Below, piece after piece: positions 27,824-37,644 of a stretch of 64,000 nt of DNA. A model generated the notes under the pieces. The model searched no databases. It was not told the DNA's origin and saw nothing but the letters and a program-made list of their open reading frames with translations. The DNA lies in assembly GCF_012972675.1 (NCBI RefSeq), contig NZ_JABCRE010000002.1:175001-239000 (forward strand), written 5' to 3'. Every line of letters starts with the position of its first letter. The first letter of the stretch is position 1. Origin of the DNA: Pontixanthobacter rizhaonensis (GTDB taxonomy: Bacteria; Pseudomonadota; Alphaproteobacteria; Sphingomonadales; Sphingomonadaceae). A program made the position numbers and the translations under genes.

Positions 27824-30084
27824 GCGATCCAGTATCTGAAAAGCCCGAACGCAGCCGCGCCGCGAAATGGACCCGCCGCGGATTTATCGGTGCCGGTGCC
27901 ATCGCAGGCGGCGCTTTGGTTGTGGGTGTGGCTGTCCGGTCCGGCAATCCGGTGGGCAAATTAAAAGGTATCGTGGCTCAGGGTGAGGGCGAGGCTCTGG
28001 TCAATGCGTGGGTTAAAATCGGGTCGGACAATCTGGTCACCGCGATTGTTCCGCATTGTGAGATGGGACAAGGTGCCAATTCCACGATTGCCCAAATGCT
28101 GGCCGATGAAATGGATGTGAACTGGGAGAATGTCCGGGTAATGGATGCCCCGGCAGACGGCAATTATGTGTCCCAGCACGCTGTACGGACTTTTGTCGGG
28201 CCGGGAACGCTGCCTGATCGGCCCAACCAAGTGAGCTTTATGGAGCCGACCTATGACGGTCTGTTCACGCAAATTGGCAAGCTGGCCGGTGCCTATATCA
28301 CTGGCGGCAGCTCATCCGTGCGGTCAACCGGGCAAAACGGGATGCGGATCGCCGGCGCTGCGGCGCGTGAAATGCTGGTTGCGTCCGCGGCGAAGGAATG
28401 GGGTGTTCCCGCCGCAGAAATCACCACGCAAAACGCCACGGTGATCCATGCCGCTTCGGGTAGGTCGGAGCCATATTCCGCCTTCGCCGCAGCCGCCGCT
28501 GAGCAAGACTTGCCGCGTGCGCCGCGCATCAAGACGGTCGATGAATATAAATTGATGGGTACACCGGCACCGCGCAAAGATATCCCGTCCAAAGTCGATG
28601 GCACAGCCATCTTCGGGGTTGATGCAGGACCGGAAGGCGAGAATTTACGCTATGCTGCGGTGAAGGCGTCGCCTGTGGTTGGCGGGGCAATCGCATCGAT
28701 GGATGCCAGCGCAGCGAAGGAAATGCGCGGCGTGTTGCAGATCTTGAATATGGGTGATTTTGTGGCGGTGGTGGCCGATTCCTATTGGCAGGCACAGCGA
28801 GCGCTCAATACCATCAAAATAACCTATACAGAATCGGAAAACGATTCCGCCGATACTGCCACGATGTTTGCGGGTTTCACCAAAGCCTTGGACGAAGCCG
28901 GTGATAGCGGCGGCAACAGCAAGGCGGATTATGGCGATGCGGTGGGCGCTTTGGCCGATGCTGTCACAAAGGTGGAGGCAGAATATAAGGTGCCGTTTCT
29001 GGCCCATGCGACGATGGAGCCGATGAACTGCACTGCCTGGGTGCGCGATGGGAAATGCGACATCTGGACCGGCACACAGGTACCGTTGATGGCACGCGAT
29101 GGTGCGGCGGAGGGTGCAGGTGTCAGCGCTGATGATGTCACAATGCACAGCGTCCTGCTGGGCGGCGGATTTGGCCGCCGTTTGACGCCTGAATATACCA
29201 ATCAGGCTGCGCGTCTGGCCAAGGCGACTGGCTATCCGATCAAGATGATTTGGTCGCGCGAAGAAGATACTGCTCAGGATTTCTACCGCCCGGCAGATAT
29301 CAGCCGCTTTACCGGCGGACTGGATGAAAACGGCAAAGTCATTTGCTGGAACAATGTCCATTGCACAGAGGATGAACCGCCAGAGGCACCGCTGGTTGAA
29401 TTTTACGATATTGCCAATGTCTCGGTTCGCAATGCCGAAGTGGAATGGCCTGTAAGGCTGGGCGCGTGGCGTTCCGTGGCGCATAGCCAGCACGGGTTCT
29501 TTGTTGAGAGTTTCGTGGATGAACTGGCTGCGGCTGCGGGCAAGGATCCGGTCGAGTTCCGCCGCGAACTACTGAAGAATTCGCCGCGTCATTTGGCTGT
29601 CCTTAACGGTGCTGCCGAAATGGCGGGCTGGGGCAGTCCGCTGCCGGAAGGGCATGGTCGCGGGATCGCCTTGGCGCGGTCATTCAATTCGATTGTCGCG
29701 GAAGTGGCGGAGGTCGATATGACCGGCGAAACGCCCAAGGTGACGAAAGTCTATTGCTGTGTCGACGCCGGCTTTGCGATGAACCCCGATGGCCTGAAAG
29801 CCCAGATGGAAAGCGGCATCATCTACGGGCTGACAGCGGCCATGTATGATGAAATCACGATTAAAGATGGTGCTGTCGAACAGAGCAATTTTCATGACTA
29901 TAAAATGATGAGAATGGACGATGCACCGGACATTGCTGTGCAGATCATCAACGGTGCGCCAGACAATTTGGGCGGGGCGGGGGAACCCGGCCTGCCACCA
30001 GCGGCACCGGCTGTGACCAATGCCATCTTTGCAGCGACCGGCCAGCGCATTCGCGAATTGCCGATTTCCAAACACTTCGCCTGA
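27820..30084 (+). CDS. iorB: IorB-type molybdopterin-binding large subunit, Tat-exported
   Basis: This 754-residue protein has a twin-arginine signal ([14 protein letters not shown], about 24-37), so the assembled enzyme is probably moved to the periplasm. Molybdenum-cofactor domains follow: SHEMGQ-like [23 protein letters not shown] (about 448-459) and, near the C terminus, [13 protein letters not shown] with the catalytic glutamate of the xanthine-oxidase family. It should hydroxylate an aldehyde or N-heterocycle with water as oxygen source. It is coupled to the 2Fe-2S subunit by a 4-nt overlap and followed by a cytochrome c gene, the likely electron acceptor, and by two maturation genes. 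The true substrate is unknown. Confidence 0.92.
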   Translation: MSDPVSEKPERSRAAKWTRRGFIGAGAIAGGALVVGVAVRSGNPVGKLKGIVAQGEGEALVNAWVKIGSDNLVTAIVPHCEMGQGANSTIAQMLADEMDVNWENVRVMDAPADGNYVSQHAVRTFVGPGTLPDRPNQVSFMEPTYDGLFTQIGKLAGAYITGGSSSVRSTGQNGMRIAGAAAREMLVASAAKEWGVPAAEITTQNATVIHAASGRSEPYSAFAAAAAEQDLPRAPRIKTVDEYKLMGTPAPRKDIPSKVDGTAIFGVDAGPEGENLRYAAVKASPVVGGAIASMDASAAKEMRGVLQILNMGDFVAVVADSYWQAQRALNTIKITYTESENDSADTATMFAGFTKALDEAGDSGGNSKADYGDAVGALADAVTKVEAEYKVPFLAHATMEPMNCTAWVRDGKCDIWTGTQVPLMARDGAAEGAGVSADDVTMHSVLLGGGFGRRLTPEYTNQAARLAKATGYPIKMIWSREEDTAQDFYRPADISRFTGGLDENGKVICWNNVHCTEDEPPEAPLVEFYDIANVSVRNAEVEWPVRLGAWRSVAHSQHGFFVESFVDELAAAAGKDPVEFRRELLKNSPRHLAVLNGAAEMAGWGSPLPEGHGRGIALARSFNSIVAEVAEVDMTGETPKVTKVYCCVDAGFAMNPDGLKAQMESGIIYGLTAAMYDEITIKDGAVEQSNFHDYKMMRMDDAPDIAVQIINGAPDNLGGAGEPGLPPAAPAVTNAIFAATGQRIRELPISKHFA

Positions 30085-30118
30085 TACCAAAACTTCGCCT
30101 GAGATAGGACGCTATATT

Positions 30119-30595
30119 ATGAATGCTATCAAGCTTACCCTGTTCGCCATGACGGCCACCGTCAGCCTGTCTGCCTGTGGTTCGGAATCGCCAGAACCGA
30201 CAGAGCAGATTGTCATCCGCGAACCGGGTGAAGCGGCAACGCCGGTAGAGGGTGCTGCCGCTGATGCGGACGGCGCAGACGCAGCTGATCTTGTGGCAGC
30301 GGGCAAGTCTGCCTTTGCTGCGTGCGTCGCGTGTCACTCAGTAACGCCCGATGGCGCCTCCAGCATCGGACCAAATCTATACGGGGTCGTTGGCCGCGCG
30401 GCGGGTAGCTTGGCAGGGTTTGACTATTCCGATGCAATGGCTGGTTCCGGTCTCACTTGGAATAGCGGTGAATTGGACGAATTCCTGACGAACCCGTCTG
30501 CCAAAGTGCCTGGTACCCGAATGGTGGCCGGTGCGGTGAACGATGCGGATGATCGCGCGGCGATTATTGCGTATCTCGCGACACTTTCAGAATAA
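30119..30595 (+). CDS. Lipoprotein c-type cytochrome
   Basis: This 158-residue protein has a short signal ending in a lipobox (SLSAC, lipid cysteine C20). An acidic, alanine-rich linker (about 22-60) leads to a class I cytochrome c domain with haem motif C69-V-A-C72-H73 and probable methionine ligand M135 in GTRM. Membrane-tethered in the periplasm, it is well placed to accept electrons from the IorAB enzyme and pass them to the respiratory chain (inference from context). The ATG at 30119 is chosen because AGGA stands about 12 nt ahead and the signal peptide begins there; a longer frame overlaps iorB out of register. Confidence 0.9.
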   Translation: MNAIKLTLFAMTATVSLSACGSESPEPTEQIVIREPGEAATPVEGAAADADGADAADLVAAGKSAFAACVACHSVTPDGASSIGPNLYGVVGRAAGSLAGFDYSDAMAGSGLTWNSGELDEFLTNPSAKVPGTRMVAGAVNDADDRAAIIAYLATLSE

Positions 30596-30607
30596 GGCAC
30601 TCAAGCG

Positions 30608-31558
30608 TTGGATAACCGGCGCGTATTTGCCTTTCTGGGTGATTGTTTAACCGCCGGGGCTTCTGTGGTCCTTGTCACCGTGATCGCTGTTGAGGGCTCG
30701 TCTATGCGCGGGCCGGGTACGCATATGGGTGTGTGCAGCGATGGCCGGTTTGAAGGCTCGCTGTCGGGCGGCTGTATCGAAAATGCAGTCGTGGCAGAGG
30801 CGCTTGATGCGCTTAAGACAGGGCAGGCCCGCATGGTCCGGTTCGGGGCGGGATCACCCTATATCGATATCAAGCTGCCATGCGGCGGGGGCCTCGATAT
30901 TCATTTTCAGCCGCTGCATGACCGTGCAGTGATTGATGCATCGCTGGCCGCGATTGAGGGCCGGACACCATTTTCGCTTGCGCTACCGCTTGAGGGCGGG
31001 AACGCAGATTTCATCTCTGGGCGGAGCGACACCGATACCTCCGTGCCGGATGGAACGGCGACAATCGGGCATTGGCCGGAACCCAAATTGTTGATCTTGG
31101 GACACGGGGCAGGGGTGGCATCCTTGGCCCGGCTGGCCAGGCAGATCGATCTCACAGTGGCGGTTCAGTCGCCAGACACAGCGTTGCTGGCGGGCCTGAG
31201 TGATCCGGAGATCGCCACCCATCATCTTACCGCGCCATCAGATGTGTCCGCGCTGGATTGCGACAGGTGGACGGCAATCGTGTTTCTGTTTCATGATCAT
31301 GATTGGGAAACGGAGCTGATGGCCAAGGTGCTTGGCCAACCGCATTTCTACCTTGGCGCTATGGGTGGTCGCAAGGCCCATGCGGTGCGGGTTGTGGCGC
31401 TCGGCCATGCTGGTATCAGCGACCAACAGATCGCGTCTATCCATGCGCCGATCGGGTTGTTTCATTCTTCGCGCGACCCGGACACTCTGGCTTTGTCAAC
31501 GCTGGGGCAAGTGATCCAATCTTATCACGAAGCCGGTTTCACATATGACCGAGCATAG
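30608..31558 (+). CDS. XdhC/CoxI family molybdenum-enzyme maturation protein
   Basis: This 316-residue protein shows XdhC features: GSSMRGPGTHMGV near residue 34, SLSGGCIENAV near 53, and a C-terminal Rossmann-like part with ILGHGAGVASLARLA and YLGAMGGRKAHAVR. XdhC-type proteins bind molybdenum cofactor, promote its sulfuration and insert it into xanthine-oxidase-family enzymes. Just downstream of the iorAB-cytochrome genes, it likely matures that enzyme. The start is TTG at 30608, with AAGG about 10 nt upstream; no nearer ATG would keep the conserved N-terminal motif. It overlaps the following gene by 14 nt. Confidence 0.87.
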   Translation: MDNRRVFAFLGDCLTAGASVVLVTVIAVEGSSMRGPGTHMGVCSDGRFEGSLSGGCIENAVVAEALDALKTGQARMVRFGAGSPYIDIKLPCGGGLDIHFQPLHDRAVIDASLAAIEGRTPFSLALPLEGGNADFISGRSDTDTSVPDGTATIGHWPEPKLLILGHGAGVASLARLARQIDLTVAVQSPDTALLAGLSDPEIATHHLTAPSDVSALDCDRWTAIVFLFHDHDWETELMAKVLGQPHFYLGAMGGRKAHAVRVVALGHAGISDQQIASIHAPIGLFHSSRDPDTLALSTLGQVIQSYHEAGFTYDRA

Positions 31559-32159
31559 GCCGGACCCGTCTATCTGCGCCGCCATATTGGCGGCTGGCCA
31601 ATCGCGCCGCTTTGGCCATGCGGATAAGCTTTCGCAGCAATTGGACGGGGTAATGCTGGGCCATCACGCCAGCCATACGGCCGCAAGGCTCGGCTGCGAC
31701 CATCAAGTGATCATCACGTCCGAACCCAATCATCTGTGCGCGCAAGGCTGGACCGCGCGCGGCTTTGCAGTGCATGTAAACCCGCTGGCGCAGCAGGGTA
31801 TGGGCACATCGGTTGCAATGGCTGCGCAGATAGCCGCTGATAAAGATGCAGATGCGTTGCTGATATGTTTGGCGGATATGCCATTGGTGACGCGTGAGCA
31901 CTTTCAGACATTGATCGATCGGTTCGGCCAGCATGGTGATGATCGCGTTATTGCATCGGGCAATGGCACGGCCGCATTGCCGCCCGCTATTTTTGGGAAG
32001 CGCTACTTTGCTGAATTAGCCAATCTTGATGGCCAATACGGCGCGAAAGCCCTGTTGGCCAAGGCGGTTATGGTGGCTGCACCGCCAGCGATACTTATCG
32101 ATATTGATACCCCGGATGATCTGGAAACCGCCCGGCAATTGATCAAAAATCCGGCTTAA
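31545..32159 (+). CDS. MocA/MobA-like molybdenum cofactor nucleotidyltransferase
   Basis: This 204-residue protein starts with the nucleotidyltransferase signature AAILAAGQSRRFGHADKLSQQLDG and has the metal-binding LADMPLV near residue 110. It is of the size and type of MocA, which makes the cytosine dinucleotide form of molybdenum cofactor used by xanthine-oxidase-family enzymes. Context (iorAB, XdhC) supports MocA over MobA. It overlaps XdhC by 14 nt and its tail overlaps the convergent transporter gene by 4 nt. Confidence 0.87.
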   Translation: MTEHRPDPSICAAILAAGQSRRFGHADKLSQQLDGVMLGHHASHTAARLGCDHQVIITSEPNHLCAQGWTARGFAVHVNPLAQQGMGTSVAMAAQIAADKDADALLICLADMPLVTREHFQTLIDRFGQHGDDRVIASGNGTAALPPAIFGKRYFAELANLDGQYGAKALLAKAVMVAAPPAILIDIDTPDDLETARQLIKNPA

Positions 32160-33745
32160 GGACTGTAGAAGGTCGGTGATCCCGGGCCAACCGGAATGCC
32201 AAATACGAATGTCCAGAGATAGAAGAATACCGACCAGAACAGCATGAAGAATATGGTGTAAGGCAGCATCATCGCGATCAACGTACCGACACCCAAATTC
32301 TTGTCGTACCGGGTCGCCCAAGCCAGAATTAACCCGAAATAACTCATCATCGGGGTGATGATATTGGTGGTGGAATCGCCGATCCGATAGGCGGCTTGGA
32401 TGACCTCTGGCGAATAACCGATCAGCATCAGCATCGGGACAAAGATCGGCGCGGTAACGGCCCATTGCGCTGATGCTGATCCCAGCGACAGGTTGATCAC
32501 CGCGCACATCAGAATGAACACAAAGAACACTGCCGGGCCGGTCATGCCCGTCTCTTGCAGGAAGTTTGCCCCGGTGACGGCGGTGATCGCGCCCAAATTG
32601 GTCCATCCGAAGAATGCGACGAATTGCGCGGCAAAGAATACCAGCACGATGTATAGGCCAAGCGAAGCAAGCGCGGCGGCCATTGCATCAATGACATCGC
32701 GATCAGTTTTCATGGTGCCCGCTGCCCGGCCATAAGCGTAACCCGTGGCGACAAAGAAAATCAAAATCCAGACCACGAACCCTTTGAAGAAAGGGGAGTT
32801 GATCCGGTCGCCCGTTTCCGGATTTCTGAGCACACCCCAATCGGGCAGCAATGTCAGCGCCATAAACGCCAATACGCCCAGCAAGGCGATACCGGCCCAG
32901 CGCAGCCCTTTGCGTTCCTTATCTGCCAGCGGCTCCATCATATTATCATCAAGGATGGTCGGGTCCGCGTCGCTGGAGTCATATTCGCCCAGCTTTGGTT
33001 CAACGATAAAGATGGTCACCAGCGACCCGATAATCGTGATCAGAAAGGTGGATGCGACCATGAAGTACCAATTGGCGGTCGCCACTACGATATAGTCAGG
33101 AGCAATCAGCCGGGCTGCCTCTTGTGTGATACCCGCCAGCAAGGGGTCGATCGTACCAATCAGCAGATTGGCGCTGTAGCCGCCGGATACACCGGCAAAT
33201 GCGGCGGCCATACCGGCCAGCGGATGCCGGCCAAGCGCATAGAAAATAGCGGCTGCCAGCGGGATCAGAACCACATAACCAACCTCTGACGCGGTGTTGG
33301 AAACGATGCCGGCAAAGACAATCGCCACCGTCACCAAATGGCGCGGTGCGCCCAGCACCATGTTGCGCACTGCGGCTGATAACAGCCCTGATTTTTCTGC
33401 CACACCCACGCCCAGCATGGCCACCAGCACCACGCCTAAAGGCGCAAAACCGGTGAAATTGCCGACCAGATTGGTGAATATACGGCGGACCCCGTCACCA
33501 TCCATCAGGCTGACCGCACGGATCATTCCGTCTTCCGCGACGCCTTTGCCCCCTGCTGGCCGCGGATCTTCTACTGCCACGCCAAGATAGCCCATAAGGC
33601 CGGACAGCAAAACGATCCCGATGGCCAGCAGCGCAAATAGCGTGACGGGATGCGGCAATAAGTTGCCGAGCCATTCAACCCCGTCGAGAAAGCGCGTAAA
33701 CGCATTGCGTTTGGTCGGAACGCTTGGGGATTGCTTGCTCGCCAT
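32156..33745 (-). CDS. AbgT-family transporter
   Basis: This 529-residue membrane protein has about 12 helices. It begins with a short cytoplasmic leader, then FLDGVEWLGNLLPHPVTLFALLAIG, typical of the AbgT family. Later family blocks are GVAEKSGLLSAAVRNMVLGAP, GGYSANLLIGTIDPLLAGITQEAA and YRIGDSTTNIITPMMSYFGLI. Characterised members import p-aminobenzoyl-glutamate or export sulfonamides and folate catabolites, driven by ion gradients. Which direction applies here cannot be told. It stands alone, convergent with the molybdenum-cofactor genes, with its promoter in the 246-nt spacer before roxA. Confidence 0.9.
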   Translation of the reverse strand: MASKQSPSVPTKRNAFTRFLDGVEWLGNLLPHPVTLFALLAIGIVLLSGLMGYLGVAVEDPRPAGGKGVAEDGMIRAVSLMDGDGVRRIFTNLVGNFTGFAPLGVVLVAMLGVGVAEKSGLLSAAVRNMVLGAPRHLVTVAIVFAGIVSNTASEVGYVVLIPLAAAIFYALGRHPLAGMAAAFAGVSGGYSANLLIGTIDPLLAGITQEAARLIAPDYIVVATANWYFMVASTFLITIIGSLVTIFIVEPKLGEYDSSDADPTILDDNMMEPLADKERKGLRWAGIALLGVLAFMALTLLPDWGVLRNPETGDRINSPFFKGFVVWILIFFVATGYAYGRAAGTMKTDRDVIDAMAAALASLGLYIVLVFFAAQFVAFFGWTNLGAITAVTGANFLQETGMTGPAVFFVFILMCAVINLSLGSASAQWAVTAPIFVPMLMLIGYSPEVIQAAYRIGDSTTNIITPMMSYFGLILAWATRYDKNLGVGTLIAMMLPYTIFFMLFWSVFFYLWTFVFGIPVGPGSPTFYSP

Positions 33746-33840
33746 TGATATATCTAGCCCTGATGATTTTCAATTCTGGATGCTTCGCGCAGAAGCAGTT
33801 TGCCTGATGGTATGCGGCTCTATCTGAACCAAGTCTATAC

Positions 33841-33899
33841 CCGATCAGCCGGAGCCTTTGCAGCGGTGTGCCCACACCCTTTCTGCGGTTGCTGATCGG
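33841..33899. other. 59-nt nested dyad in the AbgT-RoxA spacer
   Basis: CCGATCAGC (33841-33849) and GCTGATCGG (33891-33899) are a perfect 9-bp inverted repeat. Inside it GCAG (33860-33863) pairs with CTGC (33883-33886), and GGTGT (33865-33869) pairs with ACACC (33874-33878) around GCCC. No T run follows, so it is not a standard terminator. It may be a structured RNA leader, an operator or a dispersed palindrome. The rest of the 33746-33991 spacer holds no gene. Confidence 0.45.
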
Positions 33900-33991
33900 T
33901 GCGGTGCCAGCGGTGTTGACGGGCAGGGCGCTATTTACTGCACGCAGATAGCCTATCGCCCTGATGCGCAGACCGTTGTAGGTGGCGGGAT

Positions 33992-35143
33992 ATGCAATTG
34001 GTCAACTTCGATTCTGCGGATTTTCTGGCAAAGTATTGGCAGAAAAAACCGCGCCTGATCCGCAATGCCTGGGACGGGTGGGTCAATCCGGTCGATGAGA
34101 ATGATGTGGCAGGGCTCGCTTGCGAGGAAGAAGTGGAATCGCGGCTCATCGAACATTGCGATGACGGGCTGACGCTGACCCACGGGCCAATGATGGCGGA
34201 CCGATTGCAAACCCTTGGGCCAGCGGCTTGGACATTGCTGGTGCAAGCGGTCGACCAGTTTATTCCCGAGGTCGCTGATCTAATCGAGCCTTTCCGGTTC
34301 GTACCTGATTGGCGGATTGATGATGTTATGGTCAGCCTTGCCAATGATGGTGGCGGGGTCGGGCCGCATTTTGACCAGTATGACGTATTTCTGATTCAGG
34401 GGGCGGGCAAACGCCGATGGCAAACGGGGCAGGTGTGCGATGCATCTTCCCCGTTGTTGCCGCATGATGATTTGCGCCTACTGGCAGATTTTGAAGTGCA
34501 GGATGATTGGGTGTTGGAACCCGGTGATATGCTCTATGTCCCGCCCGGTATTGCCCATAATGGCGTGGCAGTGGGCGATGGTTGTATGACCTACTCCATC
34601 GGTTTCCGCGCCCCGGCGACGAGCGAGTTGCTGGCACATTATGCCGACCATGTGCTGCTCTCCATGACCGAAGACCCACGCTACGGTGATCCCGATCTTG
34701 TCGCCCAGAAACATCCCGGTGCCATCGCACCCGCTGTGCTGCAAAAGATGCAGCGTATGATGCTCGATAGTGTGAGCGATCCAGACCAGTTTGCGCGGTG
34801 GGCAGGGGAATATGCCACTGCCTCCAAATATCCAGATATTGATTGGCAACCGGATGAACCTTTCACCCGGTCAATGATGGAAAGCGAATTGGCACTGGGC
34901 CAAGCGGTGCGCCGCAATCCAGCCAAACGGTTCGCCTTCACAGAAATCAGCGCTGCGGCTGTGGTGCTGTTCGTGGATGGTGAAAGCTATGAATGCGATG
35001 CCGAAATGGCGCATATGGCGCAGCGCCTCTGCCGCGAAAGGATTACCGAATTATCAGCCGGTGAAATCGCCAGCGAGAGCGCGATGGAGTTGGTTGTTCT
35101 GCTATACAATAAAGGCGCGTTGGAACTGGTCGAAGCCGATTAA
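33992..35143 (+). CDS. roxA: Cupin-like ribosomal oxygenase (RoxA/YcfD type)
   Basis: This 383-residue protein resembles the JmjC 2-oxoglutarate oxygenase YcfD. Its start is LVNFDSADFLAKYWQKKPRLIR. The iron-binding H-x-D is in GPHFDQYDVFLIQGAGKRRWQ, DMLYVPPGIAHNG carries the distal histidine, and a C-terminal winged-helix-like region makes up the last 110 residues. YcfD hydroxylates an arginine of ribosomal protein L16 using 2-oxoglutarate, Fe(II) and oxygen. The residues fit this function. GGCGGG precedes the ATG. It is convergent with the pseudouridine synthase gene, another ribosome-modifying enzyme. Confidence 0.87.
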   Translation: MQLVNFDSADFLAKYWQKKPRLIRNAWDGWVNPVDENDVAGLACEEEVESRLIEHCDDGLTLTHGPMMADRLQTLGPAAWTLLVQAVDQFIPEVADLIEPFRFVPDWRIDDVMVSLANDGGGVGPHFDQYDVFLIQGAGKRRWQTGQVCDASSPLLPHDDLRLLADFEVQDDWVLEPGDMLYVPPGIAHNGVAVGDGCMTYSIGFRAPATSELLAHYADHVLLSMTEDPRYGDPDLVAQKHPGAIAPAVLQKMQRMMLDSVSDPDQFARWAGEYATASKYPDIDWQPDEPFTRSMMESELALGQAVRRNPAKRFAFTEISAAAVVLFVDGESYECDAEMAHMAQRLCRERITELSAGEIASESAMELVVLLYNKGALELVEAD

Positions 35144-35146
35144 CGC

Positions 35147-35701
35147 TTAGATATGCGCGTCCACTTCGCGCCACATCCCAAGGTCTAAATCATCAAGCGA
35201 CCACGGCCCGATAGACCACCGCACGAGCCGCAATGTCGGCAGGCCCACTGCTGCGGTCATGCGCCGGACTTGCCGGTTGCGTCCCTCTGTAATGGTCAGG
35301 CGGATCCAGCTATCGGGCACTGTCTTGCGGAAGCGGACGGGCGGATCGCGGTCCCACAGATCAGGCGGCGGGATAGGCGCCGCCTGTGCCGGACGGGTTA
35401 CGCCATCCTTCAGCGTCACGCCCTGCGCCAGCTGCGCCAGTTGGTCTTCATCAGGTTCACCTTCCACTTGCGCGAGATAGGTTTTGGGCATTGTGTATTT
35501 CGGCTCGGCAATGCGCGCTTGCAGCTTTCCGTCATCGGTGAGCAGCAGCAATCCCTCGCTATCGCGGTCGAGCCGGCCTGCCGGATATACACTGCGCACA
35601 TCGACAAAATCGGACAGCGTCTGCCGCTTGGTTTCGGTGCCCTTATCGGTGAATTGCGATAAAACTCCGTGGGGTTTGTTGAAGAGAATAAGGCGCGCCA
35701 T
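35147..35701 (-). CDS. rluE: 23S rRNA pseudouridine synthase (RluE-like)
   Basis: This 184-residue protein is a short RsuA/RluB/E/F-family pseudouridine synthase without an S4 domain, as in RluE. It begins LILFNKPHGVLSQFTDKG and has the catalytic aspartate in YPAGRLDRDSEGLLLLTDDG. The family end motif is TITEGRNRQVRRMTAAVGLPTLRLVR. RluE makes pseudouridine 2457 in 23S rRNA. Length and missing S4 domain favour RluE over RsuA and RluB. The ABC-F gene lies 6 nt upstream on the same strand, so they may share a transcript. Confidence 0.86.
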   Translation of the reverse strand: MARLILFNKPHGVLSQFTDKGTETKRQTLSDFVDVRSVYPAGRLDRDSEGLLLLTDDGKLQARIAEPKYTMPKTYLAQVEGEPDEDQLAQLAQGVTLKDGVTRPAQAAPIPPPDLWDRDPPVRFRKTVPDSWIRLTITEGRNRQVRRMTAAVGLPTLRLVRWSIGPWSLDDLDLGMWREVDAHI

Positions 35702-35707
35702 CGGGGG

Positions 35708-37573
35708 CTAACCTGCAACCTCTATTGTCTCGCTCAGCGCCAGCCACTCAGCCTCTTTTTCTTCGATCAGCGCGCTCAGCTTGCCCCGTTGATGGGACAA
35801 ATCGCCCATCGACATATCGCGCACTTCGGGGGCGGCTTTGGCGGGTTCAAACATCGCTTGATCAATGACCGAAATTTTCGCTTCAAGCTTGGCGATTTCT
35901 TTCTCGCACGCAGTGATTTTGGCCTTGGCGGCGCGTGCATCCGCGCGTTCTTTGGCAGCGGTTTTCTTGTCTTTTTTGGGCGCCTTGGGCTTGTCGCTCG
36001 ACTTGTTCTGGTTCCGGCCCAGAACGAAGTCGATATAGTCCTCCATACTGCCATCATAATCCGTCGCCCGGCCACTATCGACCAAGACCAAGCGGTCTGC
36101 TGTCAGTTCCACCATATGGCGGTCGTGGCTGATCAGGATCACAGCGCCATCATAGGCATGGAGCGCCTGTACCAGCGCCTCGCGCGCGTCGACGTCCAAG
36201 TGGTTGGTCGGTTCATCCAGGATCAGCAAATGCGGGGCATGGCGGGTGATCAGCGCCAGCGCGAGCCGGGCCCTTTCGCCGCCGGAAAGCTTGCTGACCA
36301 TCTGTGTTGCGCGTTCGCCCGAAAAGCCGAAGCGCCCCAGCTGCGACCTGATCAAGCCGGGTTTTTCATCCTTCATCACCCGCGTCATATGTTCCAGCGG
36401 TGTGGAATCGCCGGACAGTTCTTCGACCTGATATTGGGTGAAGTACCCGACCGACATTTTGCCAGACGCGTTCATTTCGCCTTCCATCGGCAGCAATTGC
36501 GCTGCGAGTAGCCGGGCGAGGGTGGTTTTGCCGTTGCCATTCCGGCCCAGCAGAGCAAGCCGTTCATCCGGATCAATCCGCAGATTCAGCCGCTGAAGGA
36601 TCGGCTTTTCCTCCTCATAGCCAACCGCTGCGAAATCCAGCGTGACCAGCGGGGGTTTGAGTTCGCTCGGCTGGGGAAAGTCGAAACTGAGCGAGGGGTC
36701 TTCCATCATTGCCGCGATCGGCTGCATTTTTGCGAGCATCTTTGCGCGCGATTGGGCCTGCTTGGCAGTCGATGCGCGGGCCGAGTTCCGGTTCACATAA
36801 TCCTGCAAGCGGGCACGCTGGGCGTCTTGCGATGCACGCGCAGCCTCGAGCTGAGCCGCGCGTTCGGCACGTTGGCGTTCAAAACTGTCATAGCCGCCGG
36901 GATACAGCGTCAATTTGCCGCCCTGCAGATGCAGAATATTATCGACCACATTGTTGAGCAGATCGCGTTCGTGACTGATCACGAGCACCGTCGCAGGGTA
37001 GGATTTCAGGAAGTTTTCAAGCCACAGCGTCGCTTCCAAATCCAAGTGGTTGGAAGGTTCATCCAGCAGCAGCACATCAGGCTGGGTGAACAACAACGCA
37101 GCCAGCGCAATGCGCATTTTCCAGCCACCAGAAAAACTGTCTACCGGCTGTTCCTGCATCGCTTCATCAAAGCCAAGCCCGATCAGGATACGGGCTGCAC
37201 GCGATGGTGCGGAATAGGCATCAATGGCCAGCAATCGTTCATGCACATCGCCCAGCCGGTCCGGGTCTTCGCAGGTTTCGCTTTCTTCCAGCAATTCCGT
37301 CCGCTCAACATCGGCGGCCAGCACTGACTCCAGCGGTGTTATAGAACCGGCGGGTGCTTCCTGCGCGATATAGCCGAGGCGGGTGTTACGCGGCATATCC
37401 ACGCTGCCCTCATCAGGATCAATGTCGCCGATGATCGCTTTCATCAAAGTTGATTTCCCCGCGCCATTGCGGCCGATCAACCCGACACGTCCGCCCGGCG
37501 GGATGGCAGCGGTGGCCTTGTCAATAATGACGCGGCCACCAAGCCGCACTGTAATTCCGTTGATTCCTAACAT
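35708..37573 (-). CDS. ABC-F family ATPase
   Basis: This 621-residue soluble protein has two ABC ATPase domains and no membrane helices. The first has Walker A GRNGAGKST (near 35), signature FSGGWKMR and Walker B VLLLDEPSNHLDL. The second has GRNGNGKTT (near 347), signature LSGGERARL and LLILDEPTNHLDV. A helical inter-domain linker (about 240-305) and a lysine-rich coiled-coil C terminus (about 535-615) are as in Uup/YheS-type ABC-F proteins. These act on ribosomes, easing stalled elongation. Proximity to rluE and roxA makes a ribosome-oriented neighbourhood. The exact subfamily is not settled. Confidence 0.92.
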   Translation of the reverse strand: MLGINGITVRLGGRVIIDKATAAIPPGGRVGLIGRNGAGKSTLMKAIIGDIDPDEGSVDMPRNTRLGYIAQEAPAGSITPLESVLAADVERTELLEESETCEDPDRLGDVHERLLAIDAYSAPSRAARILIGLGFDEAMQEQPVDSFSGGWKMRIALAALLFTQPDVLLLDEPSNHLDLEATLWLENFLKSYPATVLVISHERDLLNNVVDNILHLQGGKLTLYPGGYDSFERQRAERAAQLEAARASQDAQRARLQDYVNRNSARASTAKQAQSRAKMLAKMQPIAAMMEDPSLSFDFPQPSELKPPLVTLDFAAVGYEEEKPILQRLNLRIDPDERLALLGRNGNGKTTLARLLAAQLLPMEGEMNASGKMSVGYFTQYQVEELSGDSTPLEHMTRVMKDEKPGLIRSQLGRFGFSGERATQMVSKLSGGERARLALALITRHAPHLLILDEPTNHLDVDAREALVQALHAYDGAVILISHDRHMVELTADRLVLVDSGRATDYDGSMEDYIDFVLGRNQNKSSDKPKAPKKDKKTAAKERADARAAKAKITACEKEIAKLEAKISVIDQAMFEPAKAAPEVRDMSMGDLSHQRGKLSALIEEKEAEWLALSETIEVAG

Positions 37574-37644
37574 GGCGCGGCGCCTACCAGCGCTGGTTGT
37601 CTATGCCCAGCATTCAGTTTGGGAGCCGTGCTGGGCTGCTGGGC

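Noticed and set aside
28645-29493. 282-codon frame antisense to iorB
   Set aside because: Fully inside a well-supported molybdoenzyme gene; no motif or signal of its own.
35669-36511. 280-codon frame antisense to the ABC-F gene
   Set aside because: Overlaps an ABC-F gene with intact Walker and signature motifs; F/G/H-rich antisense composition.
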